Assembly (NCBI GenBank): GCA_026260175.1
Contig: JAKCWW010006805.1
Location: forward strand, 1-20,795
Origin: Reticulitermes lucifugus
Lineage: Eukaryota > Arthropoda > Insecta > Blattodea > Rhinotermitidae
Reading direction: 5' to 3'
Length of the DNA: 20,795 nt
Of the stretch, positions 1 to 9,063 are shown piece after piece. Positions within the stretch are counted from its first letter, which is position 1, and each line of letters opens with the position of its first letter. A program made the translations under genes and the position numbers. The notes under the pieces were generated by a model. It saw only the letters and a list, made by a program, of their open reading frames with translations. It did not search any database and was not told where the DNA came from.

Positions 1-53
1 AGCTTCACACAAAATTTGATGGCACAACGTTGCTCAAACTTTTGCCGGTCCAT
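1..53 (-). CDS. mariner transposase, first 17 codons (partial)
   Basis: The minus-strand ATG at 53 opens a frame beginning MDRQKFEQRCAIKFCVK, which runs off the window. The pattern of an early Gln/Arg-rich stretch followed by hydrophobic-Lys-Phe-Cys-hydrophobic-Lys-Leu is typical of the first helix of the N-terminal helix-turn-helix DNA-binding domain of mariner transposases, which binds the terminal inverted repeats. The start is chosen because it is the first ATG after the terminal repeat and the frame is open to the edge. Whether the rest is intact is unknown, and the catalytic DD34D domain is outside the window. The mariner at 13530 has a recognisably similar but distinct N-terminus (VCIKLCFKLG). 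Confidence 0.6.
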   Translation of the reverse strand, partial: MDRQKFEQRCAIKFCVK

Positions 54-244
54 TTTCGTAACGTACCTCACAAACACAACTTCACTTCAGATGCTCTCAA
101 CAATTGCGTAGCAACTGTAGCAAGTTCAAACTTGTACTGAGTCTACGGCAGGGGTTAACCTAACTGCCATGTGAAGNGGGAGGCAGCAGCGTTGTCGGTT
201 CGTGCACAGCGTTGCCAGTCTCATTACTTTTCTACCACACCTCG
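1..244 (-). mobile_element. mariner-family DNA transposon, 5' end only (cut by window edge)
   Basis: On the minus strand the element begins just inside a TA dinucleotide at 245-246, with a terminal sequence starting CGAGGTGTGGTAGAAAAG. About 190 nt later a transposase reading frame opens at position 53. A TA target, a terminal inverted-repeat-like start, a short leader and then the transposase start is the normal layout of a mariner 5' end. Only this end is visible, so the other terminal repeat and the state of the element cannot be judged. It lies downstream of the last coding exon of the patched-domain gene. One unresolved base (n) sits at 177. The terminal sequence differs from that of the mariner at 13329-14612, so the two belong to different families. 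Confidence 0.7.
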
Positions 245-811
245 TATAAGATGACAACCTTTTAGAATCTTGTTTTAATGAAAGGACATGTTTAACTTTG
301 TGTGCAATTATATGGTGACCCCCCATTCTCAGGCGATGAATCACAAAAAATTCTCATCTTATATTGCGATAAATATAGTATAACTAAGCATGTAGTGTAT
401 CACATCCTTTGCTGCTCTGAATAGTCACACCTTACTTTCGTTAACATAATGTCCAAATCTGTGAGTTATGGGGGGGTGAAAAGAAGCCTCAAGGAAATGG
501 TTATGGACTTAAAACTTGTGCTACAGTACCAATATGTGCCTGGTGTCACTGAGAAAAAAGGCAATATTTTCAAATATTATTTAAATTCAATAAAAATATA
601 TGATAGTTCTCAAGTCAGTTTTAATTCTTGACCATTCAGTCAACACCCTAACAACAGCTGCTAAATCTCAGAATATCACATAACGTAAAACTTCAAGAAT
701 GATGGATGGTTTTGTATTTTACAAATGAAAGTGTGTTATGTTTGTATCGAAGCTCCAAGTTCCTAAGTAATCATAATGGATAATATCAATTGTCTAATAA
801 AGGAGTATACC
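245..811. other. sequence downstream of the patched-domain gene stop; possible 3' UTR
   Basis: No gene is recognised here. For the minus-strand gene ending at 812 this should be 3' UTR and flank. There is no perfect AATAAA on the minus strand. The variant ATTAAA occurs at 620-625 (plus-strand tttaat) and is the nearest plausible poly(A) signal, though this is weak evidence in AT-rich DNA. The plus-strand frame at 449-631 resembles nothing I know and is probably chance. Confidence 0.35.
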
Positions 812-963
812 TCATTTGCCTTCTGAGCTACCAGAAGGTGATTTACTATTATACCCACTGTCGGCGTGATTACATCGATGAGTTTTGGTTATCAGGCTTG
901 ATCCCTGATGAATGTCATCCTCTGGTCCTTCCATCCTCAAAGGGTCATTACTTGTAGGTACAT
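812..963 (-). CDS. patched-domain protein, terminal coding exon (C-terminal cytoplasmic tail and stop)
   Basis: This is the last coding exon of the minus-strand patched-domain gene. The acceptor is a polypyrimidine run ending TTCTTATACAG, so the exon starts at 963. The first two bases complete the Asp codon left open by exon 3155-3332 (phase 1). The frame then reads 49 residues to a TGA at 812-814. The peptide is hydrophilic and acidic/serine-rich (VPTSNDPLRMEGPEDD near the start, ADSGYNSKSPSGSSEGK at the end) with no membrane segment, as expected for the variable cytoplasmic tail of this family. The Ser/Gly-rich end could be a phosphorylation or protein-interaction region; that is inference. 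A GGTATAC donor-like sequence follows the stop directly, but the stop precedes it. Tail sequences are poorly conserved, so the exon is supported by splice phase and stop rather than homology. Confidence 0.75.
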
Positions 964-1328
964 CTGTATAAGAAGAAGAAAAAGAAGCAAACAGTAAATT
1001 TCATGTTTATAAATCCCATGCTTAGCACTACGCTGAAACTCTGCAAGAAGTGTAGTCATGCACTCTACACAGTGGAATCACCTCAGCTGAAACATACCAG
1101 TGATAATGCATAGCAATTTGATAGCCTCATGTCACACCCTCCCCAAGTGGGGGCAATTTGGTGCAACAGGCCTGCTGCAATGGGGCGTGCATCCCATTGA
1201 ACCAGCAGTCTTGCATTATACATTTTGCAGATTTCCTAAGTATATTTAAAGGCCCAAACTTATCAGCACACACACTGTGAGTGGGTTAACAGCATAAAGG
1301 AGTAAGGAAGGCTGGGCTACAGCCTGCC

Positions 1329-2330
1329 TTGATAACAAACCTCTCTCATATTCCACAACCTAAGGCTGAAACAAAGATGTTGCCACCACCAGTGTCAGCT
1401 AAGAAACCTCACCACATATTGAGGGAGGAAAATCTGTCATCCATGTCTGACTCATCATCAGATGAACTTAGCAGTCTACAGGGTCAAGTCCTCCAACCTC
1501 AACCGGCCCACGTTTCCTGATCATGCCACTGAGAACCCAAGGCATGGCAGCTCCTCCAGCTCAGAGAACCTAATGGTGACTGTTCCCAAGGTGGCAAAAA
1601 ACCACAATGAAATCTAAATACAGGCATCAAAACCTTGAGGTCATTGTCAGGTTCTGTGATGGTGTCAGAACCTCCAAGACATGACACCCTAAGGAAGGCG
1701 AGGACTTCACTGTTCATATCTCCCATTAAATGCAAAACAAATTAGTGATACCCACATCATGAGATTGTGCCTCACACGAGGCTATCAATGTCACAATGCC
1801 TCCGTCTCCCACTTCTTAAAACACATAAACCACCACACTCTCTGACTGAACCCTTCTTAGCAGCCCTCCACAAGAAAAGACACAGTTTGTGGTCATACAT
1901 CACTATTTCAGGGTGATGTGACCAAGCTAAATGAAGATTTTCACAACAAATTTCAATCCAAAGGTTTCACAATTTACTGGATCAAATCTGTCATAGTCAG
2001 CATAATCTCCACTTTCAAAGATTATATGAACATTTAAAAATTTCTGAATTAAGTAAAGATCCATTCAGTTGTCTTAAAAGTGCCAGCACCACATCCTACA
2101 AGATGATTATTAATGGATGTCTCCCCAAAGTAATTCAAGATTATTTACAGGCAAATGGGATTCCAGTTCAAAACATAATCTCCAAGTCAGCCTGAAGTAC
2201 AAAGAGCCTGTTATCATTACACTTAACCCTCTGGTGCTCAAATTAAGTGTCCAGTGCACTCTGCAAAAGACCAGAATTTAAATGGCCCACCCATTACTCT
2301 GCATGTTATTTGCTGATGACTTTCTCAGCA
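1329..2330 (+). pseudogene. decayed LINE ORF1 (gag-like) remnant, Jockey-type
   Basis: Across stops and frame changes, the plus strand encodes pieces resembling the gag-like ORF1 of Jockey-type non-LTR retrotransposons. The first piece is a Pro/Ser/acidic stretch containing SSMSDSSSDELSS (1329-1520). Around 2000-2040 there is a segment like STFKDY. Around 2095-2190 there is YKMIINGCLPKVIQDYLQ followed by ANGIPVQNIISKS. That last piece fits the familiar pattern of a 'hydrophobic-Arg-Gly-Leu-Pro ... Ile ... Leu ... Gly-hydrophobic-Pro-Val' fold just upstream of the zinc knuckles. The CCHC knuckles themselves are not visible. It lies antisense to the host gene, in its last intron. The boundaries are approximate, and the assignment rests on pattern memory with no alignment. 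Confidence 0.45.
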
Positions 2331-2743
2331 ACATAGTGTGTGACAAGTATAGTCGTCGTCCAGCACCGAAGGGTTAATTTGGTAACATGTTTCGGTTTTA
2401 TAATGAAGCCATCATATTGTTGTTTTTCATTATTTTCATTATTATTATTGTATTTTCATTACAAAGCCAAAACATGTTACTAAATTAATTGTAAACAAAG
2501 ACTGTTTACTAAACTTGTGTTAATGGAGAAAAAAGCTTCCTTTGATTAACCAGCAAATCGAAGTTCTGCAGCCCTTATTTCAAACCATTAGTTCTCACAT
2601 TTGTTTCTCACTTTCATGAAACTATCAGAACCATTATGCAAAGCCTGGCAACATTCTAAAACATGACGCTTTTTATCTGCCTAAACTATACAGTCTATCA
2701 CTCATTCCATAACATCCCCTTTCATCTACCTTCTAATATTTCT

Positions 2744-2762
2744 TGTGTGTGTGTGTGTGTCT
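2744..2762. repeat. (GT)n microsatellite
   Basis: This is a run of about nine GT units followed by a pyrimidine tract, inside the last intron of the patched-domain gene. The flanking plus-strand frame at 2663-2938 has no other coding character. Confidence 0.8.
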
Positions 2763-3154
2763 CTTGCTCCCTTTTTTTTCCAAAGGGTTTTTGTATCAGC
2801 ACTAAATCCATAAGGGGAAAGGAGGTGCCCATTGGAAAAGTTTTAACAACTGAACACCAAAACATGAAACAATATAAAATCAAGTACCATCAAAATATTT
2901 CTCAGTGGGGGAGAAAAAAAATTGTTATGCATGGATGAAAAATGCAGCAAAAGAAGCCAAATTAATACTCAGGTTTTGTTAGTACTGTCATTAGTGATGA
3001 AAGAGCATTATGAAGTGGCAATAAGAGATGAACCTTGTTATAATTTCATCTCAACATAAAACCATGGCTTTGAAAACTCTCCAAATAGAGCACAGTAATT
3101 AGGGAACACAAATAATTAGGTTACTTCACTTAATTTACCTTATATCCTACATAC

Positions 3155-3332
3155 CTTCTTTTATAGTTTTATTTGTTTGGTAGTATCCATTTCTACAGTC
3201 TACTGCAACTATGTAGCGTAGACTTGTTTCTTTCTCAGCTACTCTTCGGGCTGGTGGTCCAAACCAGCTGAGTGCAATCGGAAGGAACACCAAACCATGA
3301 AACATACCGAACACCACCACTTCGGTGAAGAA
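3155..3332 (-). CDS. patched-domain protein exon: last transmembrane helix and start of C-tail
   Basis: This 178-nt exon starts after the acceptor TTTTAATTTTCAG (phase 0) and ends in phase 1 at GAAG before the donor GTATGT. It begins FFTEVVVFGMFHGLVFLPIA, followed by LSWFGPPA. In Patched, Patched-related and NPC1-like proteins the last helix is a Phe-rich segment ending in 'hydrophobic-LP-hydrophobic-LS', as here. Directly upstream, exon 8942-9063 ends LFLTFFK, so the join gives a continuous FLTFFK-FFTEV helix start. After the helix come RRVAEKETSLRYIVAVDCRN and a polar stretch forming the juxtamembrane tail. No stops or frameshifts are seen. This is one of the clearest exons of the gene. Confidence 0.92.
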
Positions 3333-4474
3333 CTGAAAATTAAAATAATATTTGCTGTGATGGTATGATTGCACGAACTAATGTGGTACTTAGTTTGACA
3401 GTGTTATAAGTGAAGATGCTGCCAAAAACTAGAGAACAAGAGGGCGTTATGGTGAAAAATTTTTTAAATGTGACAATGTTGTGCAAGTGCAAAGAAATTA
3501 CAACACTTTAATATTTGTGCTTCCCTTTGAAGAAGTTCTGTAATCAGTTTTGTATGAAAAGATGAAGAAACTGGCTCAGTGTTTGTCTAATCTGTTCTTG
3601 CGGTCTGCTTTCCACCAACATTTTTGAGATTATTTAACACAGAACCAGTTCTTCAAAATTTCATACCAAAATGACTGCTGTGAAATAAAGTCTTAGCATC
3701 ACTTGTGGAAGTGTACCAACATCAGAACAAATAGTCCTACAAACAAGAAAATTTAAAATATTCAGTCCTCTTGTGAAGACGCTTACATGGTGTCAGATAC
3801 TGGAAGATCATAGTAATTTTAACATTCACCATTCTGAGACCCTCAAAGGTCATGTTCTAAGAAGAGACATATGCAGATTACAAGCAACAGAGATGAACTT
3901 TCTACAGATTAAAATCTCAAATACAAATCATCATTAACTGATAAAACATTTAAAAGACTGTACAAGAATGGCCACCATCAAATACAATCCGGTGCAAGAT
4001 TTAACTCTTAACTATAATACAGTAGCTGAAGAAATGCGGTGTCAAGTACTGCACCAAACTCCGTAACTTTGTTCACATGGAATACCTTCCTAAGAAATCA
4101 TTACATATACATGCACTGCATCTTTTAATAGAACACAACAAACTACACAGCTTATTAAATGCTTCTGATATCTGTTAATCTACCATTTTTAAGGCTTTGC
4201 TTTACAAAAATGTGTATAACGTTCTAAAACATTATGAGCCTTTTATTTACAGAGACATAAGTTACATTACTAATTCATTTTGTAAACAAAGTGTAAAGAC
4301 ATCATAACCTGGGTTGTGAAGTGCAGTTTTTATCAGTTTTTTATACTGTTATTAGTATATTATTATTGTACATAATGTATAGAAAAATATGCAGATAAAG
4401 AGTGTGCATAAAGTATACAATTATGCATACACAAGGTAATTACAAATTTTGGTAACAAATTTGGAATAAGAGAA

Positions 4475-4800
4475 AATCCACTGCGCCCATAGCGGCTAAG
4501 TTCATTAATCCTATATTACAATGTGTACTATACATCCTCAATCTGGGGTTCGATTCCCAGCAGGAGCAAGAGACATTTCTCTTTTCTGCAAGATGACCAG
4601 TCCAGCTTTGGAGCCCACCCAGCCTCCTATTCAATGGGTACTAGGGTTCTTTCTTGGGGGTAAAGCAGCCAGGGCATGAAGTTGACCACTGACCTCCACC
4701 TAATGTTGAGGTTAAGAACGAGTGGCACTATAACTCTCCTCCCCTTATATGCTTTCATGGTGTGGAAATGGATAAATTTACGTTTTTGCCTTTTACTATA
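4475..4800 (+). mobile_element. tRNA-derived SINE
   Basis: An almost perfect RNA polymerase III B box, GGTTCGATTCC, sits at 4547-4557. A degenerate A-box-like TAGCGGCTAAG sits at 4490-4500, further away than normal (about 47 bases between). The tRNA-like head is followed by a non-tRNA body (GAGCCCACCCAGCCTCCTAT, GGGTAAAGCAGCCAGGGCAT, TATGCTTTCATGGTGTGGAA) that I recognise as resembling bodies of dispersed insect SINEs. The 3' part runs into AT-rich DNA near 4800, then into a (CT)n run. It is a non-autonomous retroposon that would have used LINE machinery. The tRNA head is too degenerate to fold as a functional tRNA. Both ends are estimated, and no clear target-site duplication was found. Confidence 0.6.
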
Positions 4801-4812
4801 TCCTCAAGATTC

Positions 4813-4848
4813 CTCTCTCTCTCTCTCTCTCTCCTTCTTCTTCTTCCC
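4813..4848. repeat. (CT)n / (CTT)n pyrimidine microsatellite
   Basis: A run of CT repeats passes into CTT repeats just downstream of the SINE body. It may be expanded SINE tail or independent. The short frames overlapping it (Ser/Leu-rich) are artefacts of the repeat. Confidence 0.75.
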
Positions 4849-5352
4849 CACTCCTTTGCACATAGGCCACTAGGAGGCAGTGTGTTTACAGCACTCCAGT
4901 GGAGGCACAATGTGCGTTATGTTTTAATGAAACAAAATCAAGTGAAATCTTTGGTTTTCTGGGCTGTTATGCAGTGTTAAAAAGTAGTTGGGTGCCAACG
5001 ATTCGGGAAATCCTACCAGCCCCATAATCATAAGTTGAATGAAAAAAGAAGAATGCTAAATGACAGGTGGATCTGTGGGTGGTTGGATCTTGGCAACAAG
5101 AATGAAGGCGAATAGGATTGTAGAGATATCAAGTGTAAAGTGGCAACGAATATGACTTTAAGTACAAACAAATGTGGATACACAGTATCAGGAAGGAGAT
5201 AACCTACACGGCAGGGGGAGAAAAAAAAGACAAGGAAGGAGAGATGCAGAGAAGGTAAGGTAGGGGTGAAGCAGGGAAAAGTATAAGGTCTTAACATAAA
5301 TTGGTAGTGCGGTAAATATAAAAACGGCATAGGCCATATCATCAAAGAAATG

Positions 5353-5517
5353 AGGACAAGATATAAGAGGAAAGAGAGACAGCTGTAAAGCAAAACGGAG
5401 GGACAGCAAGCCTAAGGGAGCATTGACGACTACACCCTAGTCGTTACTGCTCCCTTAGGCTTGCTCTCGCTCTGTTTTGCTTTACAGCTCTCTCTCTTGC
5501 CTCTTAGACCTTGTCCT
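5353..5517. repeat. long near-perfect inverted repeat (80-bp arms, 5-nt loop)
   Basis: The left arm 5353-5432 is the reverse complement of the right arm 5438-5517, separated only by CACCC. I count 9 mismatches in 80 positions and no gap. The arm core includes AGCTGTAAAGCAAAAC and AGCAAGCCTAAGGGAGCA. A transcript from either strand would fold into an 80-bp hairpin. The right arm runs directly into, and seems to include the start of, the reverse-transcriptase reading frame of the LINE at 5480-6522. The left arm is therefore a fold-back copy, or the hairpin is an older foldback element next to the LINE. It lies in the intron between exons 8942-9063 and 3155-3332. Confidence 0.9.
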
Positions 5518-6159
5518 TGTCAACGACATGCATGCGCCTTCCCACCACGTCAAGTTAGCCCTCTACATGGATGACATGGCCATCATAGCCACATCCCGCA
5601 AGCCAGTGCTGCTTGCCAACTACCTGGAGTTATATCTCAGTGACCTAGATTGGTAGCTGAGAGAATGGAGGATGCCATGAATGTCTTGAAGAGCACCGTG
5701 GTGCTCTTCGCAAGGGCCAGTGGTTGCAAGCCCAAACAACAACCAGTACAGCCCTTCAGGGAGCCAATCCATTGGGTTGACACAGCCTGTTATGTGGGGG
5801 TGACCCCTGATACACGGCAGATCTGGTTTCCTAATATTTATCAGGTTAGAAAGAGAGCTGCCCAGAGACTGCGAATGCTGGATCATCTAAACAGAACTGG
5901 CCTCTCCATCATAAACGGAGTTCTGCTATATAAGCAGCTTATCCATCCAGTGATGGACTACGCATGCCCCATCTGGAGGTCCGCTGCACATACCCATGTC
6001 AGGAAGCTGCAGGTGCTTCAAACCAAGTGTATTTGCATTGGCATCAATGCACTCTCGTATGTTGGTGACAAGCAAATTTACAAGCATTTGGGAGATCCAC
6101 TATTCGCCAACCACACCAGAGCTGTAATCGAGAGTTTCCACTATGTTAGTTGGTATTAG
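5480..6159 (+). pseudogene. reverse-transcriptase C-terminal half (Jockey clade), broken
   Basis: The catalytic box reads YMDD at 5564-5575, within HVKLALYMDDMAIIATSR, the usual 'LALYADDTA' palm motif C of Jockey-type reverse transcriptases with Ala replaced by Met. That frame stops at a TAG at 5654-5656. The sequence continues in another frame (5650-6159) with PIHWVDTACYVGVTPDTRQI, RAAQRLRMLDHLNRTGLS, LLYKQLIHPVMDYACPIW and VRKLQVLQTKCI. These are the conserved thumb and 'YK..I.PV..YA.P.W ... LQ.LQNK' segments. The enzyme would copy element RNA at nicked genomic DNA. The N-terminal endonuclease, palm motifs A/B and ORF1 are missing, so the copy is dead. It stands antisense to the host gene. 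Confidence 0.85.
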
Positions 6160-6522
6160 GAACCCTGTAGGATGGCAACTAAGCAGGTACCTGTGTCGGC
6201 TGAGGGCTTATACTGGTCGCATGAAGTGCAAGCTAAGGACGGCTGGGAGTTGGCAGGCCAGTTTAGGCTGCCTGTAAAACGGTGGCCAAGTCAACGCAAC
6301 AAAATGTGCCCGGCTCTACCCTGACTGAGGTTTTCCGTGATTTTCCTCAGTTGTAAGGTGAATGCCACAGTATAATGCAAAGGCAGGGCACCGACCACAT
6401 TCCCTGACACGGCGGCTTCACCACGTCTGCCCAACGCCACGAGCCTTCAGCCCAAGCGACCAAACCAATCTGGGTTGAATTCCCAGACCAAAGTTTAATA
6501 ATAATAATAATAAATAAAAAAA
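5480..6522 (+). mobile_element. 5'-truncated Jockey-like non-LTR retrotransposon with (AAT)n tail
   Basis: The element contains the 3' half of a LINE: the end of the reverse-transcriptase palm, the thumb/C-terminal region, a 3' UTR of about 360 nt and a simple-repeat tail, (AAT)n followed by A-rich sequence, ending at about 6522. 5' truncation is the usual outcome of target-primed reverse transcription. The 3' UTR includes GGTTTTCCGTGATTTTCCTC and a GAATGCC-type segment, which recall motifs in the tails of many insect retroposons. The 5' boundary is uncertain because it merges with the hairpin at 5353-5517. No target-site duplication was established. Confidence 0.75.
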
Positions 6523-7262
6523 GACATGCAACTTAAATCACCAATCCTTAGTTTGACAATTTCAAGGTCTTCAGCCAAGATGAAACCCCTTAACGGAAAC
6601 GCAACGTCCGTTTACAAGGTGTCTGTTATCTAGCATAGCAATGCGGATACACGCAAGAATGGCAAACAGACCAAGGGTTGAAGACTTCCGGATCACATAA
6701 AATTCTGCCCTTAGCTCTTTGGTTGGTTAGTTGGTACTTGGCATTTTTTTTTGATCACTGAACCTCAAAGATGGGACAAGTAAGAGTTCCTGAAACATCG
6801 GCACCCAATTACTTTCCAATGCTCTGGGAGCGATGGAAGCCTGAAATCGCACAAAGTCGAGTGACTTGTTCAGCACAGATTTTGGCAAGGAACCAACCAC
6901 AAGAATGGTGTACATGTTGAACAAATCACATGTGCATACAGGTTGTTTTCTCAGTGATGGAATTGTGGTGGAAAACGTGTGTCAGCAGAGAGACTTAAAT
7001 TTGCACAAGTTTTCTTTACAGCCCACTGAAGTCAACACATCATGCAAGTCAAAATCTTCCAAGTTCCACAAACACTAGTGTGGAATATTTTGTAATGGAG
7101 ACTTTCTTTCAAACCTTAAAGTTTGCAATTTCTGCAAGCATTAAGCAAAAACCATAAACATAACAGGTACTGATTCTGTTGCAACATGTTAGAGCATATG
7201 GAAGAGGATAAAAAGTGCTTTGGGCAATTTTTCTCATGTAAGAGCTAGCAGGTGAAAAAGTT

Positions 7263-7721
7263 GTGTTCCCAGTGATGAGAAACAAAAAAGGGCTATGGAC
7301 CATTTTTCTTTGTGGAATCAACTGTCACAGGATTGTGTACATAGAGAAGTTCTTCATTCCACAACTGGATGACAGGGGGCCTGATCCACTCTTCCAAAAA
7401 AGATGGCACTCCACCACATTTCCACTGCAATGTCTGCAACCTCCCAGACATTACCCTGGAAAAGAGAATGATCATGGTGGCCCTTTTGCATGGCCTCCAA
7501 GGTCACCAGACTCAACACCTCTGGATTTCATATTATGACCTTTTTAAAATGATATCATGTACATGCCTCCAATGCCCAACAGCACTCAGCAGTTGAAGAT
7601 CCAGATTTTACAAGCCATGGTCTGAATGGATGAGGAAATGCTGACCAGGATATGGGCAGAATTGCAGTATCGTTTGAACATATGCTGTGATACAAAGGGA
7701 GTGCATACTGAGCACTTATAA
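7263..7721 (+). pseudogene. Tc1/mariner-superfamily transposase, C-terminal remnant
   Basis: Fragments in several frames follow the order of the DDE catalytic core of an IS630-Tc1-mariner transposase. GPFFFVESTVTG (about 7297) leads to VYIEKFFIPQLDD (about 7338) and then, in another frame, KKDGTPPHFHCNV (about 7398), equivalent to the usual QQDGAPPH with the second catalytic Asp. Next come GGPFAWPPRSPDSTPLDF (about 7480-7530), equivalent to the block with the third acidic residue, and MYMPPMPNSTQQLK (about 7558). The terminal motif YRLNICCDTKGVHTEHL stops at 7719-7721. At least three frameshifts and internal stops break it. The N-terminal DNA-binding domain and terminal repeats are not recognisable. 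This is a fossil unrelated to either mariner in the window. Confidence 0.75.
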
Positions 7722-7899
7722 ACCCATATAATATAACTTGAGAATATACTTCATTACATCTTTTGCCTTTCACTTTCATACTTACAACACAATCTGAGCT
7801 GTGAATTCTAAAATCTGTTACAAAATCTGTAATCACCTTTTACTTACACATTTTTTAGGCATGTTTGCAAAATTGAGAAAAGTGACTGTTAGCTCCATC

Positions 7900-7932
7900 A
7901 TGTTTGTTTGTTTGTCTGTCCGTCCGTCCGCA
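7900..7932. repeat. (TTTG)n/(TCCG)n simple repeat
   Basis: TTTG units grade into TCTG and TCCG units. The following text (TGGATTTTCATGAAATTTGA) resembles a dispersed repeat I have seen in insect genomes, but I cannot name the family. Confidence 0.6.
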
Positions 7933-8941
7933 TGGACTAACTCAGGTCCCACTAAATGGATTTTCATGAAATTTGATATCTAAGTACTTTTTGAAAATCT
8001 GTCAAGAAAATTCATTGATTAAAATCTGACAAGAATAATGGGTACTTTGTATGAAGATGTATGTACATTTGTATTTCGCTGAATTAAAATAAGAAATGTT
8101 TCACACAAAAGTTGTAAAGAAAACCAAAACACACACTTCATGTTCAATTACTTTTCCCGAAAACCGTGCCATTTATGAGATAATGTGGAAAAACATAGTA
8201 GAGCTGGACAGGCCACTGTTGACAATATATGACGCATGAGCTTTGCATGCAGGAAAATTAAGGCAAGAATACAGACATATACTCAGAATATGTAATACTT
8301 CTTGCTTTTCTATGCCAACAATGGTCACGCGGATGTGCCTCTGTTACGTTATACGTACATTGCCTGCCTTGTTGTACTGAACTTCATGCTGCCTACACAC
8401 AGACCACATTTTGCTGAAAATGTTGGGCAGCGTGCCATAGAGATTACACAGTTAAATATGGTAAACAGCACCAGTTTCTCACAGGTGCTAAAAAACACTA
8501 CAGTATGAAATGACTGACCTAATCTTCATCAGAAACTGAAGTATAAACATGAAACAGATAGTGCAAAAAAATAAAAACTGCAGTTGGAATGAAGTCTTCC
8601 CGGGTGATCAGTCATATCAGTAAGGAGTAAAAGTCTGTGTTTCAAAAAATATCTCTGCTTCCATCATCAGCAACACCAGTAGACATATGAACACTCACAA
8701 ATTTTCAATGCATTTAGTGCAAAAACTTAAGATTTTATAAAGATTAGAATTAAGTACTGAGTCTATGTAAGGTAATGAAAAAGATATACAATTATCAAGA
8801 AACCCTACTACTTATCACAGAAATGTAGTGAAGACACAAGGACTTCACCTCTGTAACACAAATGCAGGAAGAGTGCAAGTTCAATGCAATAAGGTAAACA
8901 GCCAGGCACATTTTTCATTATTAATAAGCAGTAATACTTAC

Positions 8942-9063
8942 CTTGAAAAAGGTAAGGAAGAGATACGAATCACTTCCACTTAGTAATACAAATGCCAGGA
9001 AAGTGCTGAGTCCGCCATTGAACACTGCAGAACCGATCATAACCAGCGTTTTAATGGCTCTCT
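8942..9063 (-). CDS. patched-domain protein exon: penultimate transmembrane helix
   Basis: The acceptor ATGTTTCAG precedes 9063 and the donor GTAAGT follows 8942. The first two bases (AG) complete a Glu codon with the G left by exon 9879-10149, restoring the family motif TRDERAIKTL across the junction. The 122-nt exon then reads IGSAVFNGGLSTFLAFVLL, a Gly/Ser-rich helix, then SGSDSYLFLTFFK, ending in phase 0. Patched and NPC1-family proteins have exactly this 'GxxVfnGgxsTflaf' helix followed by a short Phe-rich segment, so this is the eleventh helix of the usual twelve. No internal stops occur. The next exon (3155-3332) continues directly. Confidence 0.93.

Larger units (their letters stand above)
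964..3154 (-). other. last intron of the patched-domain gene
   Basis: The intron is bounded by the donor GTATGT (just below 3155) and the acceptor ATACAG (just above 963), both on the minus strand. It contains the LINE ORF1 remnant at about 1329-2330 and a (GT)n run at about 2744-2760. The rest (964-1328 and 2331-3154) is AT-rich and I see no other gene in it. Confidence 0.7.
3333..8941 (-). other. 5.6-kb intron of the patched-domain gene, rich in transposons
   Basis: The donor is GTAAGT (minus strand, ending at 8941) and the acceptor is TTTTCAG (3333 onward). The intron holds the SINE, the 80-bp hairpin, the Jockey-like LINE and the transposase remnant, listed separately. The stretches 3333-4470, 6523-7262 and 7940-8941 are AT-rich and show no gene I can support. 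Near 3855-3900 a short plus-strand peptide (ICRLQATEMNFLQ) faintly resembles a LINE reverse-transcriptase C-terminal segment but is too short to call. Confidence 0.75.

Noticed and set aside
3840-3960. Weak LINE-like peptide (ICRLQATEMNFLQ) on the plus strand
   Set aside because: Only about a dozen residues resemble a reverse-transcriptase C-terminal motif, with no supporting motifs either side.
4490-4560. Possible tRNA gene
   Set aside because: The B box is good but the A box is weak, the spacing is wrong and no cloverleaf with acceptor pairing is evident; it is better explained as a SINE head.
5028-5409. Minus-strand Ser/Leu/Phe-rich frames of 73 and 121 codons
   Set aside because: They follow a purine-rich/pyrimidine-rich biased strand and overlap the hairpin arm. 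No domain is recognisable.
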